This document shows positions 1-8,462 of a DNA stretch of 64,000 nt, one piece after another. Source of the stretch: Burkholderia savannae (GTDB lineage: Bacteria; Pseudomonadota; Gammaproteobacteria; Burkholderiales; Burkholderiaceae); NCBI RefSeq assembly GCF_001524445.2, contig NZ_CP013417.1, positions 1,364,001 through 1,428,000 on the forward strand, read 5' to 3'. Position numbers and translations under genes: made by a program. The number at the start of each line of letters is the position of its first letter. The first letter of the stretch is position 1. The notes beneath the pieces were generated by a model that did no database searches, had not been told where the DNA came from, and saw only the letters and a list, made by a program, of their open reading frames with translations.

Positions 1-332
1 GGCGCTGGTGGGTCGACGCGTGCGCGCTGTCGGGCGCGATGCCGATGCCCGATTACTTCCGCCGGCGTCGCGACTATCTGCGCGTGCGATGGGTGCCGCA
101 GGGCTGGCCGTACATCCACCCGGTGCAGGACGTCACCGCGAAGCGCATGGAGATCCGCGCGGGCCTCGCGAGCCGCACGGGCGCAGTGCTCGCGCGCGGC
201 GACGATCCCGAGCAGGTCGACGCGGAAAACGCGGCGGATCTCGCGCGCGAGCAACGGCTCGGCCTGCGATACGACACGCAGCTCGCGATAGAAGACGGAA
301 ACGGTAGTGATTTGAAAGAGGATGGGGAATGA
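1..332 (+). CDS. Phage portal protein, C-terminal end (partial)
   Basis: The reading frame is open from base 3 to the stop at 332, so only about the last 110 residues are visible. The conserved block (W-P-x-G-W-P-Y-I-H-P, then A-K-R-M-E-I-R-A-G-L-A-S-R-T-G) is the usual C-terminal region of lambda gpB-type portal proteins, the dodecameric ring through which DNA enters the head and to which the tail attaches. The stop overlaps the ATG of the following protease gene, as in lambda-type head operons, which supports the call. The terminase and the rest of the portal should lie just left of the window. Confidence 0.8.
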   Translation, partial: RWWVDACALSGAMPMPDYFRRRRDYLRVRWVPQGWPYIHPVQDVTAKRMEIRAGLASRTGAVLARGDDPEQVDAENAADLAREQRLGLRYDTQLAIEDGNGSDLKEDGE

Positions 333-1402
333 AGCGAAACCGCAAGTGGTGGGACATCCGCGCACAGGCGCAGGCGGGTGGCGGCAAGGTTGCCGAGATC
401 CGGATCTATAGCGACATCGGATTTTGGGGCACCGACGCGCAGAACTTCGTGTCGCAGCTCGACGCCGTCGCGACCGACGCATCGTCGATCACGGTCGCGA
501 TCAACTCGATGGGCGGCGACGTGTTCGACGCATTCGCGATCTACAACGCGTTGCGGCGGTACGCCGGCAAGGTGAAGGGGCGCGTCGACGGCATCGCGGC
601 GTCCGCCGCGTCGCTGGTGCTGATGGCGTGCGACGAGATCGAGATGCCCGAGAACGCGCTGTTGATGATCCACCATCCGCACACGGTCGCGGCCGGCGAA
701 TCGAAAGATCTGCGCCGTGTCGCCGAACTGCTCGACAACGCGAGCGCCGGCATTCTGGCGGCGTACGCGCAGCGCAGCGGTCTGTCCGAAGACGACGTGC
801 GGGCCATGATGGACGCGGAGACGTGGCTGACGGCCGCGCAGGCGAAGGAGAAGGGCTTTTGCGACGTGATCGAGGCCCCGGTGAAGCTGGCGGCGTCGGC
901 CGGCGCTGCGCCGCTTCTCGCGCGCTTCTCGGCCGTGCCGGAGCAGGTTCGTGCGTTGCTCGATGCGGCCGGCGAATCGGACGCGGAACCGCCGGCCGAT
1001 CCAACGCCGGATCCCGAGCCGGAACCGAAACCCCAGACGCCCGACGTCACGGCACTCGCCGCGCACGTGTTCAATTCGCTGCGCGAAGCGAATCTCGCGG
1101 CATGCGCCGAAGGCGTGATCGCCGCGACCGGCCTGCGCGACCGCGAGACGGTCGATCGCGCAATCCGCAATGCGACCGACATCGCGGGGATCTGCCTCGC
1201 GGCGAACCAGACGGACCTGACCGCGCAATACGTCGCGGACGGCCTGTCGCCGGATCAGGTGCGCGCGCGGCTGTTCGAGCGTCTCACGGCGTCGAGCACC
1301 CGCATCAACAGCCGACCCGATCCGGCACAGCAGCAGACGCAAGCGCGTAGCCGCGCATTGCGCACGTCCGACATCTACGCGGCCCGCCGCGTGGCCAAGT
1401 AA
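329..1402 (+). CDS. Phage head maturation protease / scaffold (ClpP-type)
   Basis: 357 residues. Residues about 20-190 form a ClpP/S49-like serine protease domain: the S-M-G-G-D-V-F-D-A motif, the nucleophile region G-I-A-A-S-A-A-S-L and the catalytic histidine region M-I-H-H-P-H-T are all present. A proline-rich linker (about 225-240) leads to a helical C-terminal part that probably acts as scaffold, as in lambda gpC/Nu3. In the family this protein directs procapsid assembly and then cleaves scaffold and portal. The ATG overlaps the portal stop and has a GAGGATGGGG ribosome binding site. An internal start making a separate scaffold is plausible but was not resolved. Confidence 0.9.
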   Translation: MKRNRKWWDIRAQAQAGGGKVAEIRIYSDIGFWGTDAQNFVSQLDAVATDASSITVAINSMGGDVFDAFAIYNALRRYAGKVKGRVDGIAASAASLVLMACDEIEMPENALLMIHHPHTVAAGESKDLRRVAELLDNASAGILAAYAQRSGLSEDDVRAMMDAETWLTAAQAKEKGFCDVIEAPVKLAASAGAAPLLARFSAVPEQVRALLDAAGESDAEPPADPTPDPEPEPKPQTPDVTALAAHVFNSLREANLAACAEGVIAATGLRDRETVDRAIRNATDIAGICLAANQTDLTAQYVADGLSPDQVRARLFERLTASSTRINSRPDPAQQQTQARSRALRTSDIYAARRVAK

Positions 1403-1428
1403 CTTTTCATCGCTGAAAGGAGCGCTGA

Positions 1429-1773
1429 ATGTCCAACATCAAGACTTTGGGCACGTTGCCCGCCGAATTTCTGATTTCGGAAGGCCCCGGCCAGATCTCG
1501 CGCGATGCGATCACGGTCGCGGCCGGCCCGGCGCTGCCGTCCGGCTGCGTGCTCGGCACGATCGGGACCGGCGAATACGCGCCGTACGACAACGCGGCGG
1601 CGACCGGCGCGGAAGTCGCGGTCGCGATCCTCTACGCGCCGTTGCCGGCGTCCGACACGCCGCGCCCGGCGGTCGCGATCAAGCGGCTCGCCGAAGTCGA
1701 CGCGCGCCTGCTCGCGGGCCTCGACGCGCCCGCCCGCGACGATCTGGCCGCGCATCACATCGTCATCCGCTGA
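1429..1773 (+). CDS. Head decoration protein (lambda gpD-like)
   Basis: 114 residues. Size, position between protease and capsid, and the pattern L-P-A-E-F-L-I-S-E near the N-terminus followed by G-T-G-E-Y-A-P-Y-D and a C-terminal domain rich in alanine and short strands match the gpD head-stabilising family. Such proteins trimerise on the expanded capsid and hold it against internal DNA pressure. AAAGGAGCGCTGA precedes the ATG, a strong ribosome binding site. A terminator-like hairpin follows about 20 bases after the stop, before the capsid gene. Confidence 0.85.
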   Translation: MSNIKTLGTLPAEFLISEGPGQISRDAITVAAGPALPSGCVLGTIGTGEYAPYDNAAATGAEVAVAILYAPLPASDTPRPAVAIKRLAEVDARLLAGLDAPARDDLAAHHIVIR

Positions 1774-1794
1774 TCCCGGCGAATCCCTTATCCC

Positions 1795-1820
1795 AAAGCC
1801 GCGCCGATGCGCGGCTTTTT
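1795..1820 (+). terminator. Intra-operon hairpin before capsid gene
   Basis: Perfect 9-bp stem (AAAGCCGCG paired with CGCGGCTTT) with a 6-base loop, ending in a T-run. It has the form of a rho-independent terminator but lies inside the late operon, 16 bases before the capsid start codon and immediately upstream of its CTGGAG ribosome binding site. It may attenuate, or it may protect the 5' end of a processed capsid mRNA. Confidence 0.7.
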
Positions 1821-1836
1821 CATTTCTGGAGTGCAT

Positions 1837-2832
1837 ATGGCAGACATCGCAATCTTCAACGACGACGCGTTCTCGCTGTCGTCCCTGACGGCGTCCATCA
1901 ACGAGCAGCCGCACTTGCCCGGCCGCCTCGGCGAGACGGGCCTGTTCGACGAGGAAGGCATCACGACGACGACGGTGCAGATCGAGCGCGACGGCGACAC
2001 GCTCGCACTCGTGGCGGCCGGTGTGCGCGGCTCGCCCGCGCCGAACGTGCTGGGCAGCAAGCCGAGCCTGATTCCGTTCAACACCGTCCACCTGCCGCAA
2101 CGCGCGGTCATCAAGGCGGACGAGATCCAGAATCTGCGCGCGTTCGGCGACGATTCGGAACTGGAGACGGTGCAGCGCTACGTCGACAAGCGGCTCGCGA
2201 AGATGCGTCGTCAGATCGACGCGACGCACGAATACCACCGCCTCGGCGCGGTTCGCGGCGTGATCCTCGACGCGGACGGCAAGCACGTCGTCGCGAACCT
2301 GCTCGATCGCTTCGGCATCGAGCAGCAGGTCATCGAATACGAGCTGTCGAACGCGAAGACCGAGATCCGGATCAAGAACGAAGACACGCTCGAAGCGATC
2401 GAGGATGCGCTCGGCAACGTGCCGTTTTCGAGCGTGCGCGCGTTCTGCGGGCGCAACTTCTGGCGCAAGCTGCTGACGCTGCCGACCGTCAAAGAGACGT
2501 TCCTCAACACGGCGGCGGCTGCGGCGCTGCGCGGCGATCCGCGTGGCGCGATCGAGCTGGACGGCATCGTGTTCGAGCGCTATCGGGGCAAGGTCGGCGG
2601 CATCCCGTTCGTCGGCGACGACGAAGCGTATGCGGTGCCGGAAGGCGTGGCGGATCTGTTCATCTCGCGCTTCGCGCCCGGCGATTATGTCGACGCGGTC
2701 AACACGATCGGCCTGCCGTACTACGCGCGGCAGGAAGTCATGCCGTTCAACAAGGGCGTCGAGATCGAGGCGCAGTCGAACCCGATCCACCTCTGCACGC
2801 GCCCGCGCGCGTGCATCCGTCTGAAGGCGTGA
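1837..2832 (+). CDS. Major capsid protein (lambda gpE family)
   Basis: 331 residues. The start at 1837 is preceded by CTGGAG at good spacing; an in-frame ATG at 1807 would put the start inside the hairpin and is rejected. Family hallmarks are the early segment F-S-L-S-S-L-T-A-S-I-N, the block on E-R-D-G-D-T-L (about 50), the long helix E-T-V-Q-R-Y-V-D-K-R-L, and the C-terminal K-G-V-E-I-E-A-Q-S-N-P with C-T-R-P. It forms the HK97-fold icosahedral shell. It follows the decoration gene as in lambda-type heads. Confidence 0.93.
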   Translation: MADIAIFNDDAFSLSSLTASINEQPHLPGRLGETGLFDEEGITTTTVQIERDGDTLALVAAGVRGSPAPNVLGSKPSLIPFNTVHLPQRAVIKADEIQNLRAFGDDSELETVQRYVDKRLAKMRRQIDATHEYHRLGAVRGVILDADGKHVVANLLDRFGIEQQVIEYELSNAKTEIRIKNEDTLEAIEDALGNVPFSSVRAFCGRNFWRKLLTLPTVKETFLNTAAAAALRGDPRGAIELDGIVFERYRGKVGGIPFVGDDEAYAVPEGVADLFISRFAPGDYVDAVNTIGLPYYARQEVMPFNKGVEIEAQSNPIHLCTRPRACIRLKA

Positions 2833-2835
2833 CGC

Positions 2836-3126
2836 GTGGCGTTCCACGATCTGATTGCGGACGTTGACGCGGCCGTGCTGCGAGATCTGGCCGATGACGA
2901 CGTGGTCGTCGACGGCCGTCCCGTGCGCGGCATGTTCAACGCGCCTTGGCTTGGCCCCGATCTCGGGTCGAAACGCACGAATCTGGTCGCGCCGATGCTG
3001 CACGTGATCGACGAAGACGCCGTCGGCATCCGGCCCGGCAGCGTCGTCGTCACGCACAGCGGGCGCTATCGCGTCGTCGAGGCGCAACCGGACGGCACGG
3101 GCTGGACGATCCTGATGTTGCAATGA
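2836..3126 (+). CDS. Head-tail joining protein (gpFII/attachment family)
   Basis: 96 residues from a GTG start only three bases after the capsid stop, implying coupled translation. The protein is a small beta-rich domain containing G-M-F-N-A-P-W and ending D-G-T-G-W-T-I-L-M-L-Q, the pattern of the lambda gpFII-like attachment family, which sits at the head-tail interface. Position after the capsid gene agrees. The family call is from pattern and context; the exact fold was not tested. Confidence 0.7.
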   Translation: MAFHDLIADVDAAVLRDLADDDVVVDGRPVRGMFNAPWLGPDLGSKRTNLVAPMLHVIDEDAVGIRPGSVVVTHSGRYRVVEAQPDGTGWTILMLQ

Positions 3127-3127
3127 C

Positions 3128-3658
3128 ATGAACCCACTGAAAGTCGAAATCGATGTCGGCGCGGTCACGGCCGTCCTGCAGGGCATCTCGCCGTCCGCGA
3201 TGCAGGCCGCGTGGCGACGCACGCTGCGCAAGACGGCCGCGTGGATCAAGAGCCAGACGGCGAAGGAGGTCAGCGCGGCGACGCGCATTCCTCAGAAAGC
3301 GATCCGCCGACGCCTCTACTTTTTCCTGCGGTCGGCCGATACCGGCAAGGTGTGGCTCGGCTTGAACCCGATCGAGGCGCACCGCCTCGGCTCGGTCGTG
3401 AAGACGCGCAAAGGCATGCGCGCCGGCCGTTCGTCGTTTCCGGGCGCGTGGCGGCAGTCGAAGCGACAACCGGACGGGCCGATCTTCGAGCGTGTCGGGA
3501 AGGCACGGCTGCCGTATCGCGTCGTGACGGTCGATTGGCATGAGACAGGCGACCCGGCGTTTCGCCGCGCGGCGAAGGCGTGCGAGCAGCGGCTCTTGAC
3601 GATCCTGCGGCAAGAAGTGAACTACGAACTACAAAAGGTGATGGGACGTGCTCGATAA
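3128..3658 (+). CDS. Minor tail protein Z-like
   Basis: 176 residues, ATG two bases after the preceding stop. It is basic and helical in its first half (W-R-R-T-L-R-K-T-A-A-W-I-K-S) and has K-T-R-K-G-M-R-A-G and F-P-G-A-W in the middle, the signature of lambda gpZ-like minor tail proteins. In lambda, gpZ positions the DNA end in the finished tail. It overlaps the next gene by 11 bases. Confidence 0.7.
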   Translation: MNPLKVEIDVGAVTAVLQGISPSAMQAAWRRTLRKTAAWIKSQTAKEVSAATRIPQKAIRRRLYFFLRSADTGKVWLGLNPIEAHRLGSVVKTRKGMRAGRSSFPGAWRQSKRQPDGPIFERVGKARLPYRVVTVDWHETGDPAFRRAAKACEQRLLTILRQEVNYELQKVMGRAR

Positions 3659-4181
3659 CCTCAAATTGCTGCACGACGCGATCGTGAAGGGCCTGCGCGA
3701 AGCACTGCCGACGATCGAACGAATCGAAGCGTATCCGGAGATCGGTGCGCAGATTCCGACGCCGTTGATTGCGGTCGAACTGTCCGAAATGGAGCCGGGG
3801 CACGACGACGGAACGGGTTGCGTCTCGCTGATCGGTCGCATGCAGGCGCGCATCATCGTCGATCCGTACGGCGCGGGGCACGAGCTGCACGTGCGCGAGA
3901 TTGCCGCGCGCGTCGCGCTCGCGGTTCACATGCAGACGTGGGGCTTGCCGATCGCGCCCGGCAGGGTGGTTCAGGTTGGCGAAGACCCGTTTCGCCCCCA
4001 GCTCGATACGTACCTCGTGTGGCTCGTCGAATGGACGCACGAATTCGGGATCGGCGGTGAGCTGGCGGAGATTCCGGGCGGTAGCACGCTTGTATGGGGT
4101 GTCGACCCGGAAACGGGGCCGGGCAACGAAGGCAGCTATTGGGACCCGGCGCAGGACGCGCCGGCCGACTATGCGGAGTAA
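3648..4181 (+). CDS. Putative tail completion/terminator protein
   Basis: 177 residues from a GTG start inside the end of the Z-like gene. The N-terminal helix (L-L-H-D-A-I-V-K-G-L) followed by P-T-P-L-I-A-V-E-L, and the location between the connector genes and the spike, are those of a tail completion or terminator protein that caps the tail tube for head joining. The function rests mainly on position; the sequence itself was not matched to a named family. The last 35 residues are acidic and glycine-rich. Confidence 0.5.
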   Translation: MLDNLKLLHDAIVKGLREALPTIERIEAYPEIGAQIPTPLIAVELSEMEPGHDDGTGCVSLIGRMQARIIVDPYGAGHELHVREIAARVALAVHMQTWGLPIAPGRVVQVGEDPFRPQLDTYLVWLVEWTHEFGIGGELAEIPGGSTLVWGVDPETGPGNEGSYWDPAQDAPADYAE

Positions 4182-4183
4182 CG

Positions 4184-4864
4184 ATGCTCGAGTATGAAAT
4201 CGGTGAGATCGACCGGCGGCTTGCGTGCCTCGTGCAGCAAGGCACGGTCGACGCGGTGTCGTACGACCCGCCGCGATGCCGTGTGCGCGTCGGCGATTGG
4301 GTCAGTGACTGGTTGCCGTGGTTCACGGTCGCGGCGGGCGCGGTGCGCTTCTGGCGCCCGCCGTCCGAAGGCGAGCAGGCGTCGGTCTTCTCGTCGTCCG
4401 GCGAGTTGTCGAGCGCGTACGCGGTGCCGGGCTACTACGCGGAACAGCACGGTGGGGCAGCACGACGAAGCGCGAGCGAAACGGCGTTCGACTTCCCGGA
4501 TGGGGCGTCGCAGGTCTATGACCACGCGTCGCACGAGTACCGGATCGACGTGCCGGCGGGCGGGCGCATCGTTTTCCGCATCGGCGAGACGGAACTGGAG
4601 CTACGCGCGGACGGCGTGACGTTGCGCACCGAGAAACTGCTCGGCGACGTTCCCGATTCGACGTTCACGGGCAACACGACGACCGAGCAGCGCTTGACGT
4701 TCAACGGCGGCATGCAGGGCCGGGCAGGCGCGAACGGCGGCCCGGCAGTCGAAGTCGACGGCGGCGCTCGCTATACGGCCGACGTCGAGATCGGCGGCAA
4801 GTCGTTCCTTGGGCACAGTCACGTGGAGCAAGGCGACGGAGCTCCAGTGAGCCCGCCTATGTAG
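4184..4864 (+). CDS. V: Baseplate spike protein (P2 gpV-like)
   Basis: 226 residues. An N-terminal OB-fold-like region (G-T-V-D-A-V-S-Y-D-P-P-R-C-R-V-R-V-G-D) is followed by W-R-P-P-S-E-G-E-Q-A-S-V-F, then a repetitive beta region (residues 120-200) and a C-terminal G-H-S-H-V-E-Q-G-D motif. This matches P2 gpV, the trimeric membrane-piercing needle at the baseplate centre. The terminal H-S-H probably binds a metal ion, as in P2 gpV. It begins three bases after the upstream stop and is the last gene before the low-G+C insert. Confidence 0.9.
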   Translation: MLEYEIGEIDRRLACLVQQGTVDAVSYDPPRCRVRVGDWVSDWLPWFTVAAGAVRFWRPPSEGEQASVFSSSGELSSAYAVPGYYAEQHGGAARRSASETAFDFPDGASQVYDHASHEYRIDVPAGGRIVFRIGETELELRADGVTLRTEKLLGDVPDSTFTGNTTTEQRLTFNGGMQGRAGANGGPAVEVDGGARYTADVEIGGKSFLGHSHVEQGDGAPVSPPM

Positions 4865-4972
4865 ATGGCAGAAGTCACGCTGCACCGGTATTTTTACGAG
4901 GTCGACGGATGGCTCTAAGGATCTAGAATCGAGCTCTCAAATTCGAATTCGTTCCAAGAGGGGCCAGCATAA
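4865..4972 (+). other. Junction with 17-codon ORF, possible cut gene
   Basis: Directly after the spike stop an ATG at 4865 opens a 17-codon frame ending TAA at 4918. Base composition falls sharply right after that stop. This short frame may be the remaining head of a gene cut by the insert that follows, or a chance ORF. No homolog was recognised. Confidence 0.3.
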
Positions 4973-6373
4973 ATGGATACGAAAGTACTCGATCCAACGA
5001 GCGGAGATGACGGTGCGCAGGTGGCGGAGAAAGAAAATATATTCGGATCGCCGGATAAAAAGTTGGAAGCCGAGAAGATAAGACGAAGAAAAGAAGAGTC
5101 TGGCGAGATAAAGGTTACTTTGAAGCGCATACTTGGCTTCTATTCTGCCTCTATACCCGTAATAAAGGACTCTCTTGATGTCGCGTGGAAATTCGCGCCA
5201 ATATTCTTGTTCTTTCCGGCGATGATGCTGTGGAGCTATCTACGAAAGATAGGCTGGGAGCAGCTTTTTTCGGATGCGGTGGTGTCCATTTCTGGCTTCA
5301 TTGTGATGTTTGTGACGGCATGCCTGTTGATGTTTGCTGTCTTTGTGCAATTCATTTTTCCATCGATGATCATTGGGCCGGTCGTCAGTGCATACGAAGA
5401 AATTGCTGCGTCAGGTGATGAAAAATTCAAGGATGATCTGTCCCGTGCGGTCTGGAGGTTGCATCTTTCCACGCCGATTGGATGGCTCTTCATCTTGGCG
5501 TTATCCGTTATCGCGCTTGATCAGCCACCTTGGCTTGCCTACACGATGTCCATCGTCGCCGCTTATGTTGTGGCGTTGTATTTCGTGATTAGGAATAGGA
5601 ATATTTTTTTGAGGCGGATCGGTGGTAGTCCAATGCCCCCTGGTGACCGGGATACATCGAAGAAATGGTATTCGTATCGCTCGTGGATGAACGAGGTCAT
5701 AATGCGGGCGTTGCGGTATTGTGGGCGAGCTCTGATGTTTTCATTGTTCGCTACGCTTGGAGCTGTAGCGGTATCTGTTCCGATGCTCCTGTGCTTGGAG
5801 TTGTTCAGTGACGCGAAGTTTGGAACCGTTGCTTCTTTGCTGATCTTCTTGCTTTTGGGTGTGTTTAGTATGGCTGGTATGGCACCGGGATTGGCCTACC
5901 TGCTTGTGAAGATTAGAGGGAATTCAACAGTCCGTGCTTCAAAGGCGATGATGCTTGTATGTGTATTTGTTGGATATCTATTATTTGTAGGGGTGCTGTA
6001 CTTTGCGCCTGTGACAACTTTTATTATGAGGGCGAGTGGAGTGCTGGAGGAGCGGCCGCACATATACCAGATTCTCAAACCTGAACTTGTCGCGGCAATG
6101 CGGGCTGTGAGGATAAATGTTGTTCCTGTAAAACCCCAGGTTGATGGTCAACCTGCCGCTTACTTCGCCTATGCATTTACTCGTTTCAGCTTCAACAATG
6201 TTCTGTTGCTTTGCAGAGGGCAGTTCAATTTTTCATCCGTGGAATCGACGACTTGGAATGAGGAGCAACGGAAGGAAAAAGCGAAATTATGGGCAAAAGG
6301 CGGCGATTTTTGCGTAAAAGCAAAGGGCGACGAGATTCGACCTCTTCGGCTTACCCTCCTTCGAGCCGAGTAA
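4973..6373 (+). CDS. Polytopic membrane protein, unknown; moron in tail operon
   Basis: 466 residues, family not recognised. The first 65 residues are charged and acidic/lysine-rich (cytoplasmic). Hydrophobic stretches near residues 73-90, 102-135, 167-183, 187-206, 252-277, 286-312 and 325-350 predict seven or eight membrane spans. A roughly 110-residue soluble C-terminal domain containing three cysteines follows. A,T-rich codon use contrasts strongly with the neighbours. The gene sits between V and W in a tail operon where P2 phages are normally contiguous, and it is followed by a hairpin/T-tract. This is the signature of a moron (lysogenic conversion, superinfection exclusion or defence), but function is unknown. 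Start chosen at ATG after AGAGGGG. Confidence 0.8.
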   Translation: MDTKVLDPTSGDDGAQVAEKENIFGSPDKKLEAEKIRRRKEESGEIKVTLKRILGFYSASIPVIKDSLDVAWKFAPIFLFFPAMMLWSYLRKIGWEQLFSDAVVSISGFIVMFVTACLLMFAVFVQFIFPSMIIGPVVSAYEEIAASGDEKFKDDLSRAVWRLHLSTPIGWLFILALSVIALDQPPWLAYTMSIVAAYVVALYFVIRNRNIFLRRIGGSPMPPGDRDTSKKWYSYRSWMNEVIMRALRYCGRALMFSLFATLGAVAVSVPMLLCLELFSDAKFGTVASLLIFLLLGVFSMAGMAPGLAYLLVKIRGNSTVRASKAMMLVCVFVGYLLFVGVLYFAPVTTFIMRASGVLEERPHIYQILKPELVAAMRAVRINVVPVKPQVDGQPAAYFAYAFTRFSFNNVLLLCRGQFNFSSVESTTWNEEQRKEKAKLWAKGGDFCVKAKGDEIRPLRLTLLRAE

Positions 6374-6423
6374 TAGCGCTGTATCGTCGTGAGATACTGG
6401 AATTTTTCAAAGTGACTTTTTTG

Positions 6424-6448
6424 AGCCCCGCCTTGAGCGGGGCTTTTT
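6424..6448 (+). terminator. Terminator-like hairpin after membrane gene
   Basis: 8-bp stem AGCCCCGC/GCGGGGCT with a 5-base loop followed by five T. It ends the membrane-protein gene's transcript, or acts like the other intra-operon hairpins, because CTGAGGG and the next start codon follow within 22 bases. Confidence 0.7.
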
Positions 6449-6465
6449 CATTCTGAGGGTATCCG

Positions 6466-6663
6466 ATGGCACATGTTGTTTCGCGAGCATTCGCGCCAAC
6501 GAGCGCAACCTTTCTCGATACGCGTTTCCGTAGTCGTGTCGTCGTGTTTCCTGACGGTTCGGTGCTGCGGGTCATCAAAGGTGAGGCAGTCGCGAGGGAA
6601 GCGCAGCACGTCGAGTATCTCGATACCCATCCGGACTTCAACCGGCTTGAGGGGCGCGTATGA
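6466..6663 (+). CDS. Small phage protein before gpW, unknown
   Basis: 65 residues, ATG at 6466 after CTGAGGG. It looks beta-rich in the middle (F-R-S-R-V-V-V-F-P-D-G-S-V-L-R-V-I) and has no recognised family. High-G+C codon use matches the tail genes, and its stop overlaps the gpW start (ATGA at 6660), so it belongs to the original phage operon. A baseplate accessory role is only inferred from location. Confidence 0.65.
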   Translation: MAHVVSRAFAPTSATFLDTRFRSRVVVFPDGSVLRVIKGEAVAREAQHVEYLDTHPDFNRLEGRV

Positions 6664-7004
6664 CCGTCGCGGGCGAACTGGTCGGCATGGACCGGTGGAC
6701 CGGCGCACCACTCAGGGGCCTCGCGCACCTGAAGCAGAGCATCGGCGACATCCTCGGCACGCGCCGGGGCACGCGTCGCGAGCGGCCGGAGTACGGCTCG
6801 GACATCCCGGCGATGGTCGACCTGCCGATCACGCGCGGGTGGATCTCGTCGGCGCAGGCCGAAGCAGCGCGCGCGATCGGGCGATGGGAGCCGCGAATCA
6901 AGCTTGAACGTGTCGCCGCGCTTGCGGTCGTCGATGGGCGCGTGACGTTCGAGATTCGCGGCGAGGTTGACGGCAAGGCGGAAATCTTCGAGGTGACGGC
7001 ATGA
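6660..7004 (+). CDS. W: Baseplate wedge protein W (gp25-like)
   Basis: 114 residues. Family features are L-A-H-L-K-Q-S-I-G-D-I-L, T-R-R-G-T-R-R-E-R-P-E-Y-G-S-D-I-P (the lysozyme-like gp25/gpW core with the E-P-R-x-x equivalent near R-W-E-P-R-I). This protein nucleates sheath polymerisation at the baseplate wedge and has a type VI counterpart, TssE. Start and stop overlap both neighbours by four bases, so V-W-J-I translation is coupled. Confidence 0.92.
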   Translation: MTVAGELVGMDRWTGAPLRGLAHLKQSIGDILGTRRGTRRERPEYGSDIPAMVDLPITRGWISSAQAEAARAIGRWEPRIKLERVAALAVVDGRVTFEIRGEVDGKAEIFEVTA

Positions 7005-7894
7005 CGATGATCGATCTGTCGCTGCTCCATCCGCCCGATCTGGTCGAGACGCTCGATTTCGAAACGGCGTATCAGATGAAGCTCGCGTACTTCAAGCGCA
7101 TCTATCCGGACTGGAGCGCGGCGCTCGAATCCGATCCGGTCGTCAAGCTGATCGAGCTGGCGGCATACGACGAGATCCGATCGCGCGCACGATTCAACGA
7201 TGCTGCGCGGGCGACCATGCTCGCGTACGCGACCGGCGCGGATCTCGAACACGTCGCGGTTCTGATGGGCGTCGAGAAAGCGCTCGTCGATCCAGGCGAT
7301 CCGGATGCGACGCCGCCGCGCGCGCCGGTCTACGAACGCGACGAGCGGTTCCGACTGCGCACGCAACTGGCGATCGAGACGTCGACCGACGCGGGGCCGA
7401 TCGACGCCTATCGTAAGCACGCGCTCGACGTGTCGCCGGAGGTGCTCGACGTGCAAGTCGATCGTCCGGAGCCGGGCACGGTTCGCGTGACGATCATGTC
7501 GCAGTCGAACGGGGGTGTCGCGGACGAGGCGTTGCTCGGGAAGGTGCGCGCCGCATTGTCCGCCGAAGACGTGCGGCCGTTGACCGACACGGTGCTCGTC
7601 GTGCCGGCCCGGCCGGTTGCATTCGTGATCGAGGCGGACGTCTACGTGGGGCGCGGCCCGGACCCAGCCGTCGTGCTGGCCGAGCGTCGGCGCGATCTCG
7701 ACGCCGCGATCGACGCGGCACGCCGGCTCAAGCTCGGGATGGCGCGCTCGGCGATCGCGGGCGCGCTTCATCCGCGCGGCAGCAGCGTCGCGCGCGTCGA
7801 CCTGAAAGCCCCGTTGGGCGACGTCACGTGTAACGGGCAAGAGTTCGCCGATTGCACGTCCGTCGTCCTGAATCTGAAGGTGCTCGATGAGTGA
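7001..7894 (+). CDS. J: Baseplate assembly protein J
   Basis: 297 residues. The N-terminus (L-L-H-P-P-D-L-V-E-T-L-D-F-E) and the segment A-T-G-A-D-L-E-H-V-A-V-L-M-G, followed by R-L-R-T-Q-L-A-I-E and V-L-D-V-Q-V-D-R-P-E-P-G-T-V, are typical for P2 gpJ, the wedge protein equivalent to T4 gp6 and TssF. Length equals P2 gpJ (about 300). It overlaps gpW by four bases and gpI by eight. Confidence 0.93.
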   Translation: MTMIDLSLLHPPDLVETLDFETAYQMKLAYFKRIYPDWSAALESDPVVKLIELAAYDEIRSRARFNDAARATMLAYATGADLEHVAVLMGVEKALVDPGDPDATPPRAPVYERDERFRLRTQLAIETSTDAGPIDAYRKHALDVSPEVLDVQVDRPEPGTVRVTIMSQSNGGVADEALLGKVRAALSAEDVRPLTDTVLVVPARPVAFVIEADVYVGRGPDPAVVLAERRRDLDAAIDAARRLKLGMARSAIAGALHPRGSSVARVDLKAPLGDVTCNGQEFADCTSVVLNLKVLDE

Positions 7895-8462
7895 GCGTCT
7901 ATTGCCGTTGAATCAGACGCCGCTCGAAGCCGCGCTCGCGCGCGTGCTGCGGCCGAGCGTCGATCCGGAGATCCTTCGCACGCTGATGGACGTCGATCGA
8001 TGCCCGGCCGCGTTCCTGCCGTGGCTCGCGTGGTCCGTCGCCGTCGACGGGTGGGAGCTGGCCGAGTCGGACGATGCGCGGCGTGCGCTGATCAAGGGAT
8101 CGTTGGCGCTGCACCGAAAGAAGGGCACGCCGTGGGCCGTCCGCGAAATCGTTCGACGGCTCGGCTTCGGCGACATCGAGATACAGGAAGGGCGGGTCGC
8201 GAAGCGTCGCGACGGCTCGGCGCTGCGGGACGGCAACTACGTTCACGGGCGCGCGAGCGCGTGGGCCGAGTACATCGTGAAGCTGAAGCGGTCGATCACG
8301 CGCGATCAAGGGCAGGCGCTGGTGCGCGCGATCGAGCGCTACGCGCCCGCGCGCAGTCAACTGGTCAAGTTGGATTACTCGGCGGTCGCGATCCGCCACA
8401 ACGGTACGGCCGTCCGCAACGGCCAATATTCACGGGGAGTGGTGGCAGCATGGCAAACCTGA
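7887..8462 (+). CDS. I: Tail protein I
   Basis: 191 residues, a P2 gpI homolog. It begins with L-P-L-N-Q-T-P-L-E-A-A-L-A-R, and carries F-L-P-W-L-A-W-S-V-A-V-D-G-W and L-H-R-K-K-G-T-P-W-A-V-R, the most conserved parts of the family. gpI joins wedge to tail fibre. Its 3' end overlaps the fibre gene by 13 bases in another frame. The last 20 residues hold two R-N-G repeats typical of this family's C-terminus. Confidence 0.92.
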   Translation: MSERLLPLNQTPLEAALARVLRPSVDPEILRTLMDVDRCPAAFLPWLAWSVAVDGWELAESDDARRALIKGSLALHRKKGTPWAVREIVRRLGFGDIEIQEGRVAKRRDGSALRDGNYVHGRASAWAEYIVKLKRSITRDQGQALVRAIERYAPARSQLVKLDYSAVAIRHNGTAVRNGQYSRGVVAAWQT

